Below, one piece after another: positions 25,183-31,155 of a DNA stretch of 33,725 bases. The translations under genes and the position numbers were made by a program. The stretch lies in contig JAGBHO010000012.1 of NCBI GenBank assembly GCA_017935485.1, forward strand, positions 1-33,725. Direction: 5' to 3'. Within the stretch, counting starts at the first letter, position 1, and the number at the start of each line of letters is the position of its first letter. The notes under the pieces are model-generated. The model had not been told where the DNA came from, did not search any database, and saw nothing but the letters and a program-made list of their open reading frames with translations. The DNA is from Alphaproteobacteria bacterium (GTDB lineage Bacteria; Pseudomonadota; Alphaproteobacteria; RF32; CAG-239).

Positions 25183-25374
25183 TTATCCGATATGGTTTAT
25201 TTTATTAAAAACAATCCGCCCGGCTGCCGAAGAATGCTGCGGCATCAGATATTGGTTCTTGTCCCAGCTGTCGACCAGAGTGTCAATAATCTGCCGGTGT
25301 CTGATATTGGGAGAAAAGGCAAAACCGTCTGACATTTCTCCGATTAAATAATTGGCTATATTTATTCTTTGCAT
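25183..25374 (-). CDS. Hypothetical protein, 63 aa
   Basis: An unrecognised small protein (MQRINIANYLIGEMSDGF...). The ATG at 25374 is chosen because GGAGGA lies four bases upstream; an in-frame ATG pair 12-15 bases earlier overlaps that site. There is no signal peptide or membrane segment. It lies 13 nt upstream of the UPF0173 gene and 82 nt downstream of galE, all on the same strand, so it may belong to one transcript. Confidence 0.65.
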   Translation of the reverse strand: MQRINIANYLIGEMSDGFAFSPNIRHRQIIDTLVDSWDKNQYLMPQHSSAAGRIVFNKINHIG

Positions 25375-25456
25375 ACTTTCCTCCATCACACGGGTTAAGT
25401 AACAATTTTAATATATTAACCAATTGTTAACAAAAAAGTCCACATAGATACAATTA

Positions 25457-26431
25457 TTATATCGCCATGTGCTTATAAACTTTCCAAGTGGAGTCGATAA
25501 TATTCTCCAAACTGCTGTGCGTTGCCTGCCAGCCTAAAAGTTCTTTGGCTTTTAGGGGAGAAGCCAGCAAGACTGCCGGATCTCCCGCCCGGCGCGGTGC
25601 AAATTCATAAGAAATTTCTTTTCCGGTAATTTCTTGCGTTTTCAAAAGCATTTCCAAAACGCTGATACCTTTCTCCGTTCCCAAATTAAAAATCTGGCTT
25701 TCGTTGCTTTTTTGCAGATAATCTATAGCGCAAAGATGAGCCGATGCCAAATCTGAAACATGAATATAGTCGCGAATGCAGGTACCGTCACGCGTGTCAT
25801 AATCATTGCCGAAAACCATAACTTTGTCTCGCAAGCCGCAGGCAGCTTCCATAATAATCGGCAACAGATTCTGAGGCTTGTTCTCCAAGCCTTTGACAAT
25901 CCCGTCTTCATCATAACCCACGGCGTTAAAATAGCGCAGAGACACAAATTTAATGCCTTTCAGGGTATCATACCACTTCATGTAATTTTCCATGTCCAGT
26001 TTGGTAAAGCCGTAAAAATTTATTGGAGAAGTCGGGTGTTTTTCATCGACCGGCAAATATTCCGGCATACCGTAAACGGCTGCAGACGAAGAAAAAATAA
26101 TTTTTTTGACACTGGCTTCAGTCATGGCATTTAATGTATTTAAGGCGCCGACAAGATTGTTGTTGGCATATTTCTCAGGATTTTCCATCGATTCTCCGAC
26201 AGCCTTTTTGGCGGCCAGAAAAATCACGGCATCAATATTCTGCTTCATGGCCGGGAGCAGAGAGCCGTAATCCAAAATATCCCCGCGGATAAATTGCGCG
26301 TTGGCAAACAAATTCTGCTCAAGTCCGGTAGAAAGATTGTCATAAACACAAACCTCATGCTTTGCCGCGAGCAAAGATTTTACAACATGACTGCCGATAT
26401 ATCCTGCTCCGCCGATAACCAATATCTTCAT
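25457..26431 (-). CDS. galE: UDP-glucose 4-epimerase
   Basis: Interconverts UDP-glucose and UDP-galactose for surface polysaccharide and galactose metabolism. This SDR enzyme has the NAD-binding GGAGYIGSH near its start (Gly 7, 10, 13), the catalytic SSSAAVYG serine region, and the YGFTK Tyr-x3-Lys pair. Later motifs are RYFNAVGYDEDG and GTCIRDYIHVSDLA, both typical of GalE. The start at 26431 is chosen because AGGGAG lies seven bases upstream and it begins exactly at MKILVIGG; an upstream in-frame ATG adds 34 hydrophobic residues and is unlikely. 324 aa. It diverges from tRNA-Leu. Confidence 0.95.
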   Translation of the reverse strand: MKILVIGGAGYIGSHVVKSLLAAKHEVCVYDNLSTGLEQNLFANAQFIRGDILDYGSLLPAMKQNIDAVIFLAAKKAVGESMENPEKYANNNLVGALNTLNAMTEASVKKIIFSSSAAVYGMPEYLPVDEKHPTSPINFYGFTKLDMENYMKWYDTLKGIKFVSLRYFNAVGYDEDGIVKGLENKPQNLLPIIMEAACGLRDKVMVFGNDYDTRDGTCIRDYIHVSDLASAHLCAIDYLQKSNESQIFNLGTEKGISVLEMLLKTQEITGKEISYEFAPRRAGDPAVLLASPLKAKELLGWQATHSSLENIIDSTWKVYKHMAI

Positions 26432-26497
26432 AAAATGCTCCCTGATAAATAAATTTCTGAGCAAAATAATAACAAATAAAATAATTGAAAAAAAGTA

Positions 26498-26526
26498 TTG
26501 ACTAAAAGAAATAAACATATTATTAA
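26498..26526 (+). promoter_or_regulatory. Candidate promoter of tRNA-Leu
   Basis: TTGACT (26498-26503) and TATTAA (26521-26526) are 17 nt apart, 14 nt before the first base of the mature tRNA. Spacing and position fit a sigma-70 promoter. Confidence 0.5.
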
Positions 26527-26540
26527 TGCTCACATCTGAT

Positions 26541-26626
26541 GGGGGTATGGCGGAACTGGTAGACGCGCTAGACTCAAAATCTTGTGGCCTCAGGCCGTGT
26601 CAGTTCGAGTCTGACTACCCCTACCA
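26541..26626 (+). tRNA. tRNA-Leu (anticodon CAA)
   Basis: An 86-nt class II tRNA with encoded CCA. The acceptor GGGGGTA pairs with TACCCCT (a G-T pair at the end), the D arm is GCGGAACTGGTAGACGCGC, and the anticodon loop CTCAAAA holds CAA at 26575-26577. A long variable arm (GGCCTCAGGCC region) and the T arm GTCAG-TTCGAGT-CTGAC follow. A T-T mismatch at the second anticodon-stem pair is a mild oddity. It reads UUG codons. Confidence 0.95.
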
Positions 26627-26633
26627 ATCAGTA

Positions 26634-26667
26634 AAACTCTGAAAGTCAAACTTTCAGAGTTTTTTTG
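26634..26667 (+). terminator. Rho-independent terminator of tRNA-Leu
   Basis: A 12-bp stem AAACTCTGAAAG / CTTTCAGAGTTT with a 5-nt loop is followed by a run of T residues, starting 8 nt after the tRNA. Confidence 0.92.
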
Positions 26668-26783
26668 TAATCTTTTCTCACTTTTTTCTGTATCCGGTTG
26701 TTTGTGCTTTTTTTCCGTCATTTTGTTTCTTTTTCTTTCCGCTATCCTCTTTTTTCTCTCCGTCATCCTGAGCTTCTCTTTTT

Positions 26784-26866
26784 GTCATCCTGAGCGAAGC
26801 GAAGGATCCAGTTCAAACAAATCAGCTTTATTAATCAACTGGATTCTTCGTTGCACTCAGAATGAC
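26784..26866. repeat. Palindromic GTCATCC...GGATCC element, intact copy
   Basis: An 83-bp imperfect inverted repeat from GTCATCCTGAGCGAAGCG and AAGGATCCAG on the left to CTGGATTCTTCGTTGCACTC and AGAATGAC on the right. The centre AAACAAATCAGCTTTATTAA is shared with the copy at 7933. It is an intergenic mobile-repeat family member. Confidence 0.85.
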
Positions 26867-26982
26867 GGTATCTTGAAGCACAATCTCCCATTCGGCATGT
26901 TTTATGTACCCTTTGCGATAGCCCCAAATGAAGCACTGTCACACCCCCCCCCTCAAGCCTGAGGGGCTGGGAGAGTTGATTT

Positions 26983-27115
26983 GCCCTTTAACGAGTACTT
27001 CTTAGTCTTTGTGAAAAAGAGGAAATTAAAAACACATTGTGTCTTCTTGCCGTCTTAGCCTTGTGCTTAGACGGCCTGAACTTTTTCACGAAGACTTAGA
27101 AAACGAGTTTAGGGC
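26983..27115. repeat. Long-armed inverted repeat (MITE-like), 133 bp
   Basis: The left arm (26983-27019, GCCCTTTAACGAGTACTT, CTTAGTCTTTGTGAAAAAG) and right arm (27081-27115, CTTTTTCACGAAGACTTAG, AAAACGAGTTTAGGGC) are near-perfect inverted copies of about 35 bp. The centre holds a second hairpin, GCCGTCT / AGACGGC. There is no coding capacity, and no clear target-site duplication was seen by eye. Confidence 0.75.
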
Positions 27116-27445
27116 TAGCTTTTTTGCTTTTGTGGCTGCCGGCCTCCGGCCTTTTGTAGCATGACAAAAGTAGCGAAAAGAAAAACCAACTCTATAAAGA
27201 AACCAAACCCCGAAAATAAAAAAAGAAAAACGACAGCAAACAGGGATGAAAAACGGGGAGAGAAAAGGAGAAGAAAGTGGCGGGAAAAAGGAAAGCCGCG
27301 GGGAGTGATAGGGTGGAAAGAGAAAGGAGAGAAAACGGGGAGGGAGGGGAGATAAGAGAATGAGAGGAGAGGACTAAAAATCCCTTGATGAGAAAATCAA
27401 AAAGAAAATAAAGAGTGCATCAGAGGGAGGAAAAATAACTAAATA
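27093..27445. repeat. Dispersed intergenic repeat, copy 2
   Basis: A diverged copy of the repeat at 1-350 in the same orientation. It starts within the right arm of the inverted repeat (CTTAGAAAACGAG) and ends at AGAGTGCATCAGAGGGAGG, about 80 bp before the first prophage gene. It carries only about one unit of the 10-bp GAATGAGAGG array. The purine-rich strand is again the plus strand. Confidence 0.7.
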
Positions 27446-27471
27446 AGCTGTTTATATCTCTTACTGAAATA

Positions 27472-27506
27472 TTGACTATTAATTCTTTTAAAGAATAAAA
27501 TTATTC
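27472..27506 (+). promoter_or_regulatory. Candidate promoter with overlapping palindromes
   Basis: TTGACT (27472-27477), an 18-nt spacer and TAAAAT (27496-27501) form a promoter for the gene at 27528. Overlapping palindromes ATTCTTT-T-AAAGAAT and GAATAA-AA-TTATTC (27493-27506) resemble half-sites in the repressor intergenic region at 28825-28920, so this may be another repressor target. Confidence 0.45.
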
Positions 27507-27527
27507 AAAGCAAATTAGAGAGATAAA

Positions 27528-27776
27528 ATGAAAGTATGGAATATTTATCAGTTTTGTAAACAAGATGAACCATTATTGGATTTTTTGAAGATAAGTGCTG
27601 AAGAAATGCCGGAAATTCCGGTTGAAATCGATTTTTTGCAATTTTCCGGCAGTCAGGAAATCTATATTTGCGGCATTTGTTACAACGGCATAAATATCAA
27701 AAGTTTTTTATCCTCACAAAGTGTTCAATACTTTTACAATTTAGTCGAAAAGGAACTTGAAAATGAAAGAACTTGA
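27528..27776 (+). CDS. Hypothetical prophage protein, 82 aa
   Basis: An unrecognised small acidic protein (MKVWNIYQFCKQDEPLLDFL...). A purine-rich GAGAGATAAA precedes the ATG. It is the first gene of a compact three-gene run whose members overlap by 14 and 20 nt, a layout typical of phage early genes. There is no signal peptide, although the centre (ICGICYNGINI) is mildly hydrophobic. Base use is AT-richer than the host genes to the left. Confidence 0.65.
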   Translation: MKVWNIYQFCKQDEPLLDFLKISAEEMPEIPVEIDFLQFSGSQEIYICGICYNGINIKSFLSSQSVQYFYNLVEKELENERT

Positions 27777-27915
27777 TTTATGGAAGTTGCAATTGCAAAG
27801 CTTTGAAAGAATTTTCGGCCCGCACTTGCTGCCGCGCCGGTCAATGCTTCAGCCGGATAATGATAATATGCCGGACAAAACGGAAGGAGGGAGCGATGAT
27901 ACTGACCAAAAATAA
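27763..27915 (+). CDS. Hypothetical prophage protein, 50 aa
   Basis: An ATG at 27763, preceded by AAAGGAAC, opens a 50-codon frame (MKELDLWKLQLQSFERIFGP...) ending TAA at 27915. It overlaps the previous gene by 14 nt and the next by 20 nt, consistent with translational coupling. The N-terminal half looks amphipathic and helical, the C-terminal half Asp-rich. Function is unknown. Confidence 0.5.
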   Translation: MKELDLWKLQLQSFERIFGPHLLPRRSMLQPDNDNMPDKTEGGSDDTDQK

Positions 27916-28138
27916 GCTTGAGGTCTGTCGTCTTTTTCGAAGGAAACGGACATTCGAACAAGCCTATCAGCGCAGCCGTTTCCGCAGTCAGGGAAATTTT
28001 ATGACTTATATAAAAAGGCTGCTGTATTTGGGAATGCTGGAAGAATATGTGCATTTCTATGAGCGCGATGGCCTGATTAACGAACATCGGACATATTGTT
28101 GCACTCATAGAAATTTATTTTATAAAAACAATAAATAA
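27896..28138 (+). CDS. Hypothetical prophage protein, 80 aa, basic
   Basis: The start at 27896 is chosen because GGAGGGAG lies just upstream; the frame is open further upstream but without a comparable site. The product is strongly basic (KLEVCRLFRRKRTFEQAYQR) with aromatic residues and three Cys, two adjacent (YCCTHRNLF). It might be a small nucleic-acid-binding protein, but that is a guess. It is convergent with the repressor gene; stops are 28 nt apart. Confidence 0.65.
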   Translation: MILTKNKLEVCRLFRRKRTFEQAYQRSRFRSQGNFMTYIKRLLYLGMLEEYVHFYERDGLINEHRTYCCTHRNLFYKNNK

Positions 28139-28166
28139 CAAGAAGATATTTTTTTATATTAATGCG

Positions 28167-28802
28167 TTAAATAAACTTTGTAACGGCAATAACTTTTCCG
28201 CATACCTTAATCTTGTCCGGATCATTTATTGTTAGTGGCGGGTAAAGCGGATTATCCGATGAAACCATTGCCGAATTGTTAAAAATGTCAAAACGAACGC
28301 GTTTGACCATCAGCTCCCGACGAATGCAAAACAGATAAAGTCCGTCGCTTTCCGGACGAGTGACCGAAATGTCAACCCAAATGGAATCCTGATCATTGAT
28401 TGTCGGCTGCATGCTGTCTCCATAAACAGATAAAATTTTGATTCTGTCGGGAGATATATTCCTAAGTTGAGGAAATAGATTAATATTGGCAAGCTGATGT
28501 CCGACAACTTTCGGAGCCAAAAAATCTCCGTTTTCGGCAACGGATTCTTTAGCGTCAATAATCTCAATCATCGATATGCCGGCCGGGCTGAAAGCATAAG
28601 GCGATATTTTCCCGATTTCCGGTTTAATGACATTGTCAACGGTTGTCCCGAAAATATCGGCAATTTTTTGCGCCATCTCGCTTTTCAGAGCGATGTTACC
28701 GTTTTCGATTTTAGTCATGGTTGATTGTGTGGTGCCGACGGCTTGAGCCAGTTGCGTAACCGTTTGGTGATGTAATTTTCTAAGGTTCTTTATATTGTTC
28801 AT
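28167..28802 (-). CDS. CI/LexA-like phage repressor (HTH + S24 peptidase)
   Basis: A 211-aa transcriptional repressor. Residues 1-60 are an HTH_3 domain (TVTQLAQAVGTTQSTMTKIENG, split here as TVTQLAQAVG and TTQSTMTKIENG). The C-terminal half is an S24 self-cleaving domain with the nucleophile in YGDSMQPTI (Ser 130) and general-base Lys 167 in MVKRVRF. An Ala-Gly pair at 74-75 (SPAGIS) is a candidate RecA-stimulated cleavage site. AGGAGA precedes the ATG. It diverges from the gene at 28932 over a 129-bp region containing several palindromes, the classic layout of a lysis-lysogeny switch. Confidence 0.93.
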   Translation of the reverse strand: MNNIKNLRKLHHQTVTQLAQAVGTTQSTMTKIENGNIALKSEMAQKIADIFGTTVDNVIKPEIGKISPYAFSPAGISMIEIIDAKESVAENGDFLAPKVVGHQLANINLFPQLRNISPDRIKILSVYGDSMQPTINDQDSIWVDISVTRPESDGLYLFCIRRELMVKRVRFDIFNNSAMVSSDNPLYPPLTINDPDKIKVCGKVIAVTKFI

Positions 28803-28824
28803 ATGATGTCTCCTGCATTTAGTA

Positions 28825-28920
28825 TATTCAAAGAAAGAATAAATTTCAAGTATAAAATTTATTCATTATCAGACTGTTGAATTTTGGATTTTAAATTCAT
28901 ATATTGAATATTATTCAATA
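28825..28920. promoter_or_regulatory. Candidate repressor operator cluster
   Basis: Three palindromes lie between the divergent repressor and early gene: TATTC-N7-GAATA (28825-28841), GAATAAATTT-N8-AAATTTATTC (28837-28864), and TATTGAAT-ATT-ATTCAATA (28902-28920). All contain TATTC/GAATA half-sites. The last lies just before the AAAGGAGGAG of the early gene, so binding there would block its transcription. The role is inferred from position and symmetry. Confidence 0.6.
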
Positions 28921-28931
28921 AAGGAGGAGCG

Positions 28932-29552
28932 ATGACAAAAATTTCTTCGTGGCGGTCAGCTGATAATGATAATGTTTCACAAGCGGCGTCGGCACATAAT
29001 TATACAATAAAATTTCATATTAAGAAAAAGCGTACGATAAAAAATGAAAATGTCAAAGAAAATACAGACGTAATAGCGGAACAACCCCAGTCTCCTGATG
29101 TGCCGCCGCATTTCGAGACTGCCGGTGTCTTGTATCGGTATGCCAATGCCGGCTGGCTTGATATGGGGGACAAGCGTTACAGCACGGAAGATCGGGTGAG
29201 AGTGGCAGAACGTTTATACAAAGATTTTCGGTTGTCACAGTTTTCGGATTGCAAGGCTGTGGTGATTGGCAGTATAAAGCCGGAAATCTGCGGAGATTTT
29301 ACTTTGTTGGACAATGTTCTGGATGCCCGAACGCGCTACCAGCAGGCCATGCTGAGCATTCCGCACGAATTCTGGCCGAGTGTCAGAAAAGTCTGTATTG
29401 AAAATCAGGAGCTGTTTGATAATGATAATGGCGAAAGCAAACGCCAGCAGGCTTATCGGACTTATGCCGCCAAAGTTGATCTGTGCCGCGGCCTCGACCG
29501 CCTGATAGAACACTACCTCCGCCGGAAAAAAGAAAAAAACAAGGCGGTTTGA
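28932..29552 (+). CDS. Hypothetical phage early protein (possibly DUF6456-like C-terminus), 206 aa
   Basis: The ATG has a strong AAAGGAGGAG site and lies opposite the repressor, the position of cro or an early regulator. Residues 1-60 are basic and low-complexity. From about residue 75 the pattern DRVRVAERLYKDF, then LDARTRYQQAMLSIP, VRKVCIEN and KVDLCRGLDRLIEHYL resembles the C-terminal DUF6456 domain of alphaproteobacterial regulators; this likeness is from memory and uncertain. There is no enzyme motif or membrane segment. It is followed 24 nt later by the convergent acetyltransferase gene. Confidence 0.7.
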   Translation: MTKISSWRSADNDNVSQAASAHNYTIKFHIKKKRTIKNENVKENTDVIAEQPQSPDVPPHFETAGVLYRYANAGWLDMGDKRYSTEDRVRVAERLYKDFRLSQFSDCKAVVIGSIKPEICGDFTLLDNVLDARTRYQQAMLSIPHEFWPSVRKVCIENQELFDNDNGESKRQQAYRTYAAKVDLCRGLDRLIEHYLRRKKEKNKAV

Positions 29553-29576
29553 AATCTTACGTTTCTTTGACGACAG

Positions 29577-30155
29577 CTAATTGCCGGTTATATCTGTTTT
29601 TAACTTGGAAAAGACATTCAAATCTCTGTAACGTCTGGCAGCTTTTGAAAATATTTCCTGACGAAGAATTCCCTCGTGAATATATCCGGCTTGCTTGGCA
29701 ACACGAGCAGATTTTGTGTTTAAAACATCGGTATGGATTACGATACGGTTAAATCCAATTCTGAAAAGCTCTTTTTCAAGAAGCAGAACGGCTTCGTTCA
29801 TATAACCATGATGTACAAAGTCACTGCCAAGCCAATAACCGATTTCAATACGGCGATGCTGAAACGCGGCGTGAAGTGCGCTTATCGTCCCGATGAATTT
29901 TTTATTGTGAAAAATACCAAAGACAAAATTAATTCCTTTTTCCCATTCAGAATGAGATTTTTTTAGAAATTCCAGCGTGTCGTCGGGAGAATACGTTTCT
30001 TTAATCCATCCGAGCCACGGCTCAAATTCATCTCGGGACCGATCCTCGGTCTCAAATATTTCTTGCGCAATATGAATATCTGGAAAAAGCCTTTTAATAA
30101 TAATGCGTTTCCCCTCTAATTTTTCATGTGGTTTCATAAAAGCAGCATTTTCCAT
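29577..30155 (-). CDS. GNAT family N-acetyltransferase (RimJ/RimL-like)
   Basis: A 192-aa acetyl-CoA-dependent acetyltransferase. It shows LEGKRIIIKRLFPDI at the start, FVFGIFHNKKFIGTISA (beta 4), EIGYWLGSDFVHHGYMNEAV (the acetyl-CoA loop and following helix) and LNTKSARVAKQAGYIHEGILR (motif B), all typical of RimJ/RimL-type proteins. The start at 30155 is chosen because AGGAAGGACAG lies just upstream; an earlier in-frame ATG (30212) adds a hydrophobic 19-residue tail. It runs opposite to the surrounding phage genes, like a cargo (moron) gene. The substrate is unknown. Confidence 0.88.
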   Translation of the reverse strand: MENAAFMKPHEKLEGKRIIIKRLFPDIHIAQEIFETEDRSRDEFEPWLGWIKETYSPDDTLEFLKKSHSEWEKGINFVFGIFHNKKFIGTISALHAAFQHRRIEIGYWLGSDFVHHGYMNEAVLLLEKELFRIGFNRIVIHTDVLNTKSARVAKQAGYIHEGILRQEIFSKAARRYRDLNVFSKLKTDITGN

Positions 30156-30224
30156 ATCTGTCCTTCCTGCCGAGTATAAAAAATATAATAAAATATTTAT
30201 CGGAAAATTCAATAGAAAAAAGTC

Positions 30225-30254
30225 TTGGAATTCCCCCTCCCCAAAATATATAAT
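30225..30254 (+). promoter_or_regulatory. Candidate promoter for the gene at 30345
   Basis: TTGGAA (30225-30230) and a consensus TATAAT (30249-30254) are separated by 18 nt. They lie upstream of the 106-aa gene and diverge from the acetyltransferase gene. Confidence 0.45.
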
Positions 30255-30344
30255 GGTCGTGTATTATATAAAAATAGCGGCTTCTCTTTTGTGCAATATG
30301 AAATTAATGTCATGTCAATAATGTTGGACTAAAAGGACTGCCAA

Positions 30345-30665
30345 ATGATTAAGACTGCTGTTAAAGATGATTATTGTAGAGAAACGCCGGAACAGATTCG
30401 TCGCCGCCTGAAATGTTTGATATCAGAAATCAAGACCGCGGCACCATATTCTAAAAATGCCGAAAATGCTTATATTACTTTGTGTATGGTTGAAAAAGTT
30501 TTAAACCGCTGCCTGAGTGTCAGCCGCGAAACGTTGCTGAATTTGGAACTGTTACAGGCTAATGATAACGGACAGTTATGGGATAATTTGTTCAAACTGC
30601 ATGAAGACTTGCTGACTGCGGCAATAGCCTCTCCGTCAGATATAAAAAACAAAAATATGAAATAA
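30345..30665 (+). CDS. Hypothetical phage protein, 106 aa
   Basis: An unrecognised soluble, mostly helical protein (ETPEQIRRRLKCLISEIKTA, then a Leu-rich stretch NLELLQANDNGQLWDNLFKL). AAAGGA lies about eight bases before the ATG. It lies just upstream of the terminase promoter, in a position often held by small regulators or RinA/ArpU-like late activators, but no HTH is evident. Function unassigned. Confidence 0.65.
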   Translation: MIKTAVKDDYCRETPEQIRRRLKCLISEIKTAAPYSKNAENAYITLCMVEKVLNRCLSVSRETLLNLELLQANDNGQLWDNLFKLHEDLLTAAIASPSDIKNKNMK

Positions 30666-30691
30666 ATTGTTGATAACTTTAAGAGGGTTAA

Positions 30692-30720
30692 TTGACATTG
30701 GTGACACCGCGTGATACAAA
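30692..30720 (+). promoter_or_regulatory. Strong candidate promoter of the terminase operon
   Basis: A consensus TTGACA (30692-30697), a 17-nt spacer and TACAAA (30715-30720) lie 130 nt upstream of terS. The spacer contains a perfect small palindrome GGTG-A-CACC (30700-30708), a possible regulator site. Confidence 0.6.
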
Positions 30721-30803
30721 TTTTGTTATGGTGGGGAAGTGTAGGTGAGGTATGGCACGCTCCGCCGTTTTTTATATTTCATTGTGATGTTCCTGAAAAA
30801 GGT

Positions 30804-30833
30804 AAAAGCTCTCTGCATTTGCGGAGAGCTTTT
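30804..30833 (+). terminator. Leader hairpin before terS (possible attenuator)
   Basis: A 10-bp perfect stem AAAAGCTCTC / GAGAGCTTTT, extendable by pairing inside the 10-nt loop, is followed by TTTTGCTTT. It lies between the promoter and the terS start, 16 nt before the ATG, so it could terminate or attenuate the transcript. The U-run is interrupted, so termination may be partial. Confidence 0.5.
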
Positions 30834-30849
30834 GCTTTGGGAGAAAAAT

Positions 30850-31155
30850 ATGCCCAAAAAGAAAACTTATGCTTTGGAAGACAGCTTTGCCGAGCTTGAT
30901 GAGGTGATTGCTTTGGCACGCGATGCCAACCAGCTGACTTCCATGCTCAAGGCCATAGAGCTCAAAGGCAAACTTGCCGGCCTCTATACCGAAAGCAAAA
31001 AGCCGGAAAATGAGCCGGACATTGCTCAGATATTGGTAAAATTCGTAGATAATTTAGAGGAAAGATATGAGAAAAACAAGCGTCAAAACCAAGACCAGAT
31101 GTGCCGAGATGTCCCGGGTCTTTGCTCCGCTGATGACCGAAAAAAAGAGGATTAA
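30850..31155 (+). CDS. terS: Phage terminase small subunit (probable)
   Basis: A 101-aa protein starting at 30850 after GGGAGAAAAAT. The body SFAELDEVIALARDANQLTS and MLKAIELKGKLAGLYTESK is characteristic of small terminase subunits that recognise phage DNA for packaging, and it directly precedes and overlaps (89 nt) the large subunit. The track of codons upstream of 30850 is open but crosses the leader hairpin, so the shorter start is preferred. The C-terminal third is charged and overlaps terL in another frame. Confidence 0.8.
   Translation: MPKKKTYALEDSFAELDEVIALARDANQLTSMLKAIELKGKLAGLYTESKKPENEPDIAQILVKFVDNLEERYEKNKRQNQDQMCRDVPGLCSADDRKKED

Larger units (their letters stand above)
26668..27527. 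other. Repeat-rich gene-free region between tRNA-Leu and the prophage
   Basis: About 860 bases with no convincing gene. In order it holds a pyrimidine-rich stretch, the palindromic element 26784-26866, a 7-bp hairpin CCCCTCA / TGAGGGG at 26949-26966, the long-armed inverted repeat 26983-27115, the dispersed repeat 27093-27445, and a promoter-like sequence before 27528. Open frames here (26702-26962 plus; 27161-27355 plus) are explained by the repeats. Confidence 0.7.

Noticed and set aside
26541..26626. tRNA-Leu as the attachment site of the prophage
   Set aside because: I looked for a second copy of the tRNA 3' end (GTCTGACTACCCCTACCA) to the right and found none inside the window; no integrase is visible. 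It could still exist outside the window.
26702..26962. 86-codon frame containing CHPERSEG
   Set aside because: Translation of the palindromic GTCATCC...GGATCC repeat and flanking pyrimidine tracts; a recurrent spurious product.
27161..27355. 64-codon Lys/Arg-rich frame
   Set aside because: Lies wholly in the purine-rich dispersed repeat and is low-complexity; copy 1 does not keep the same start.
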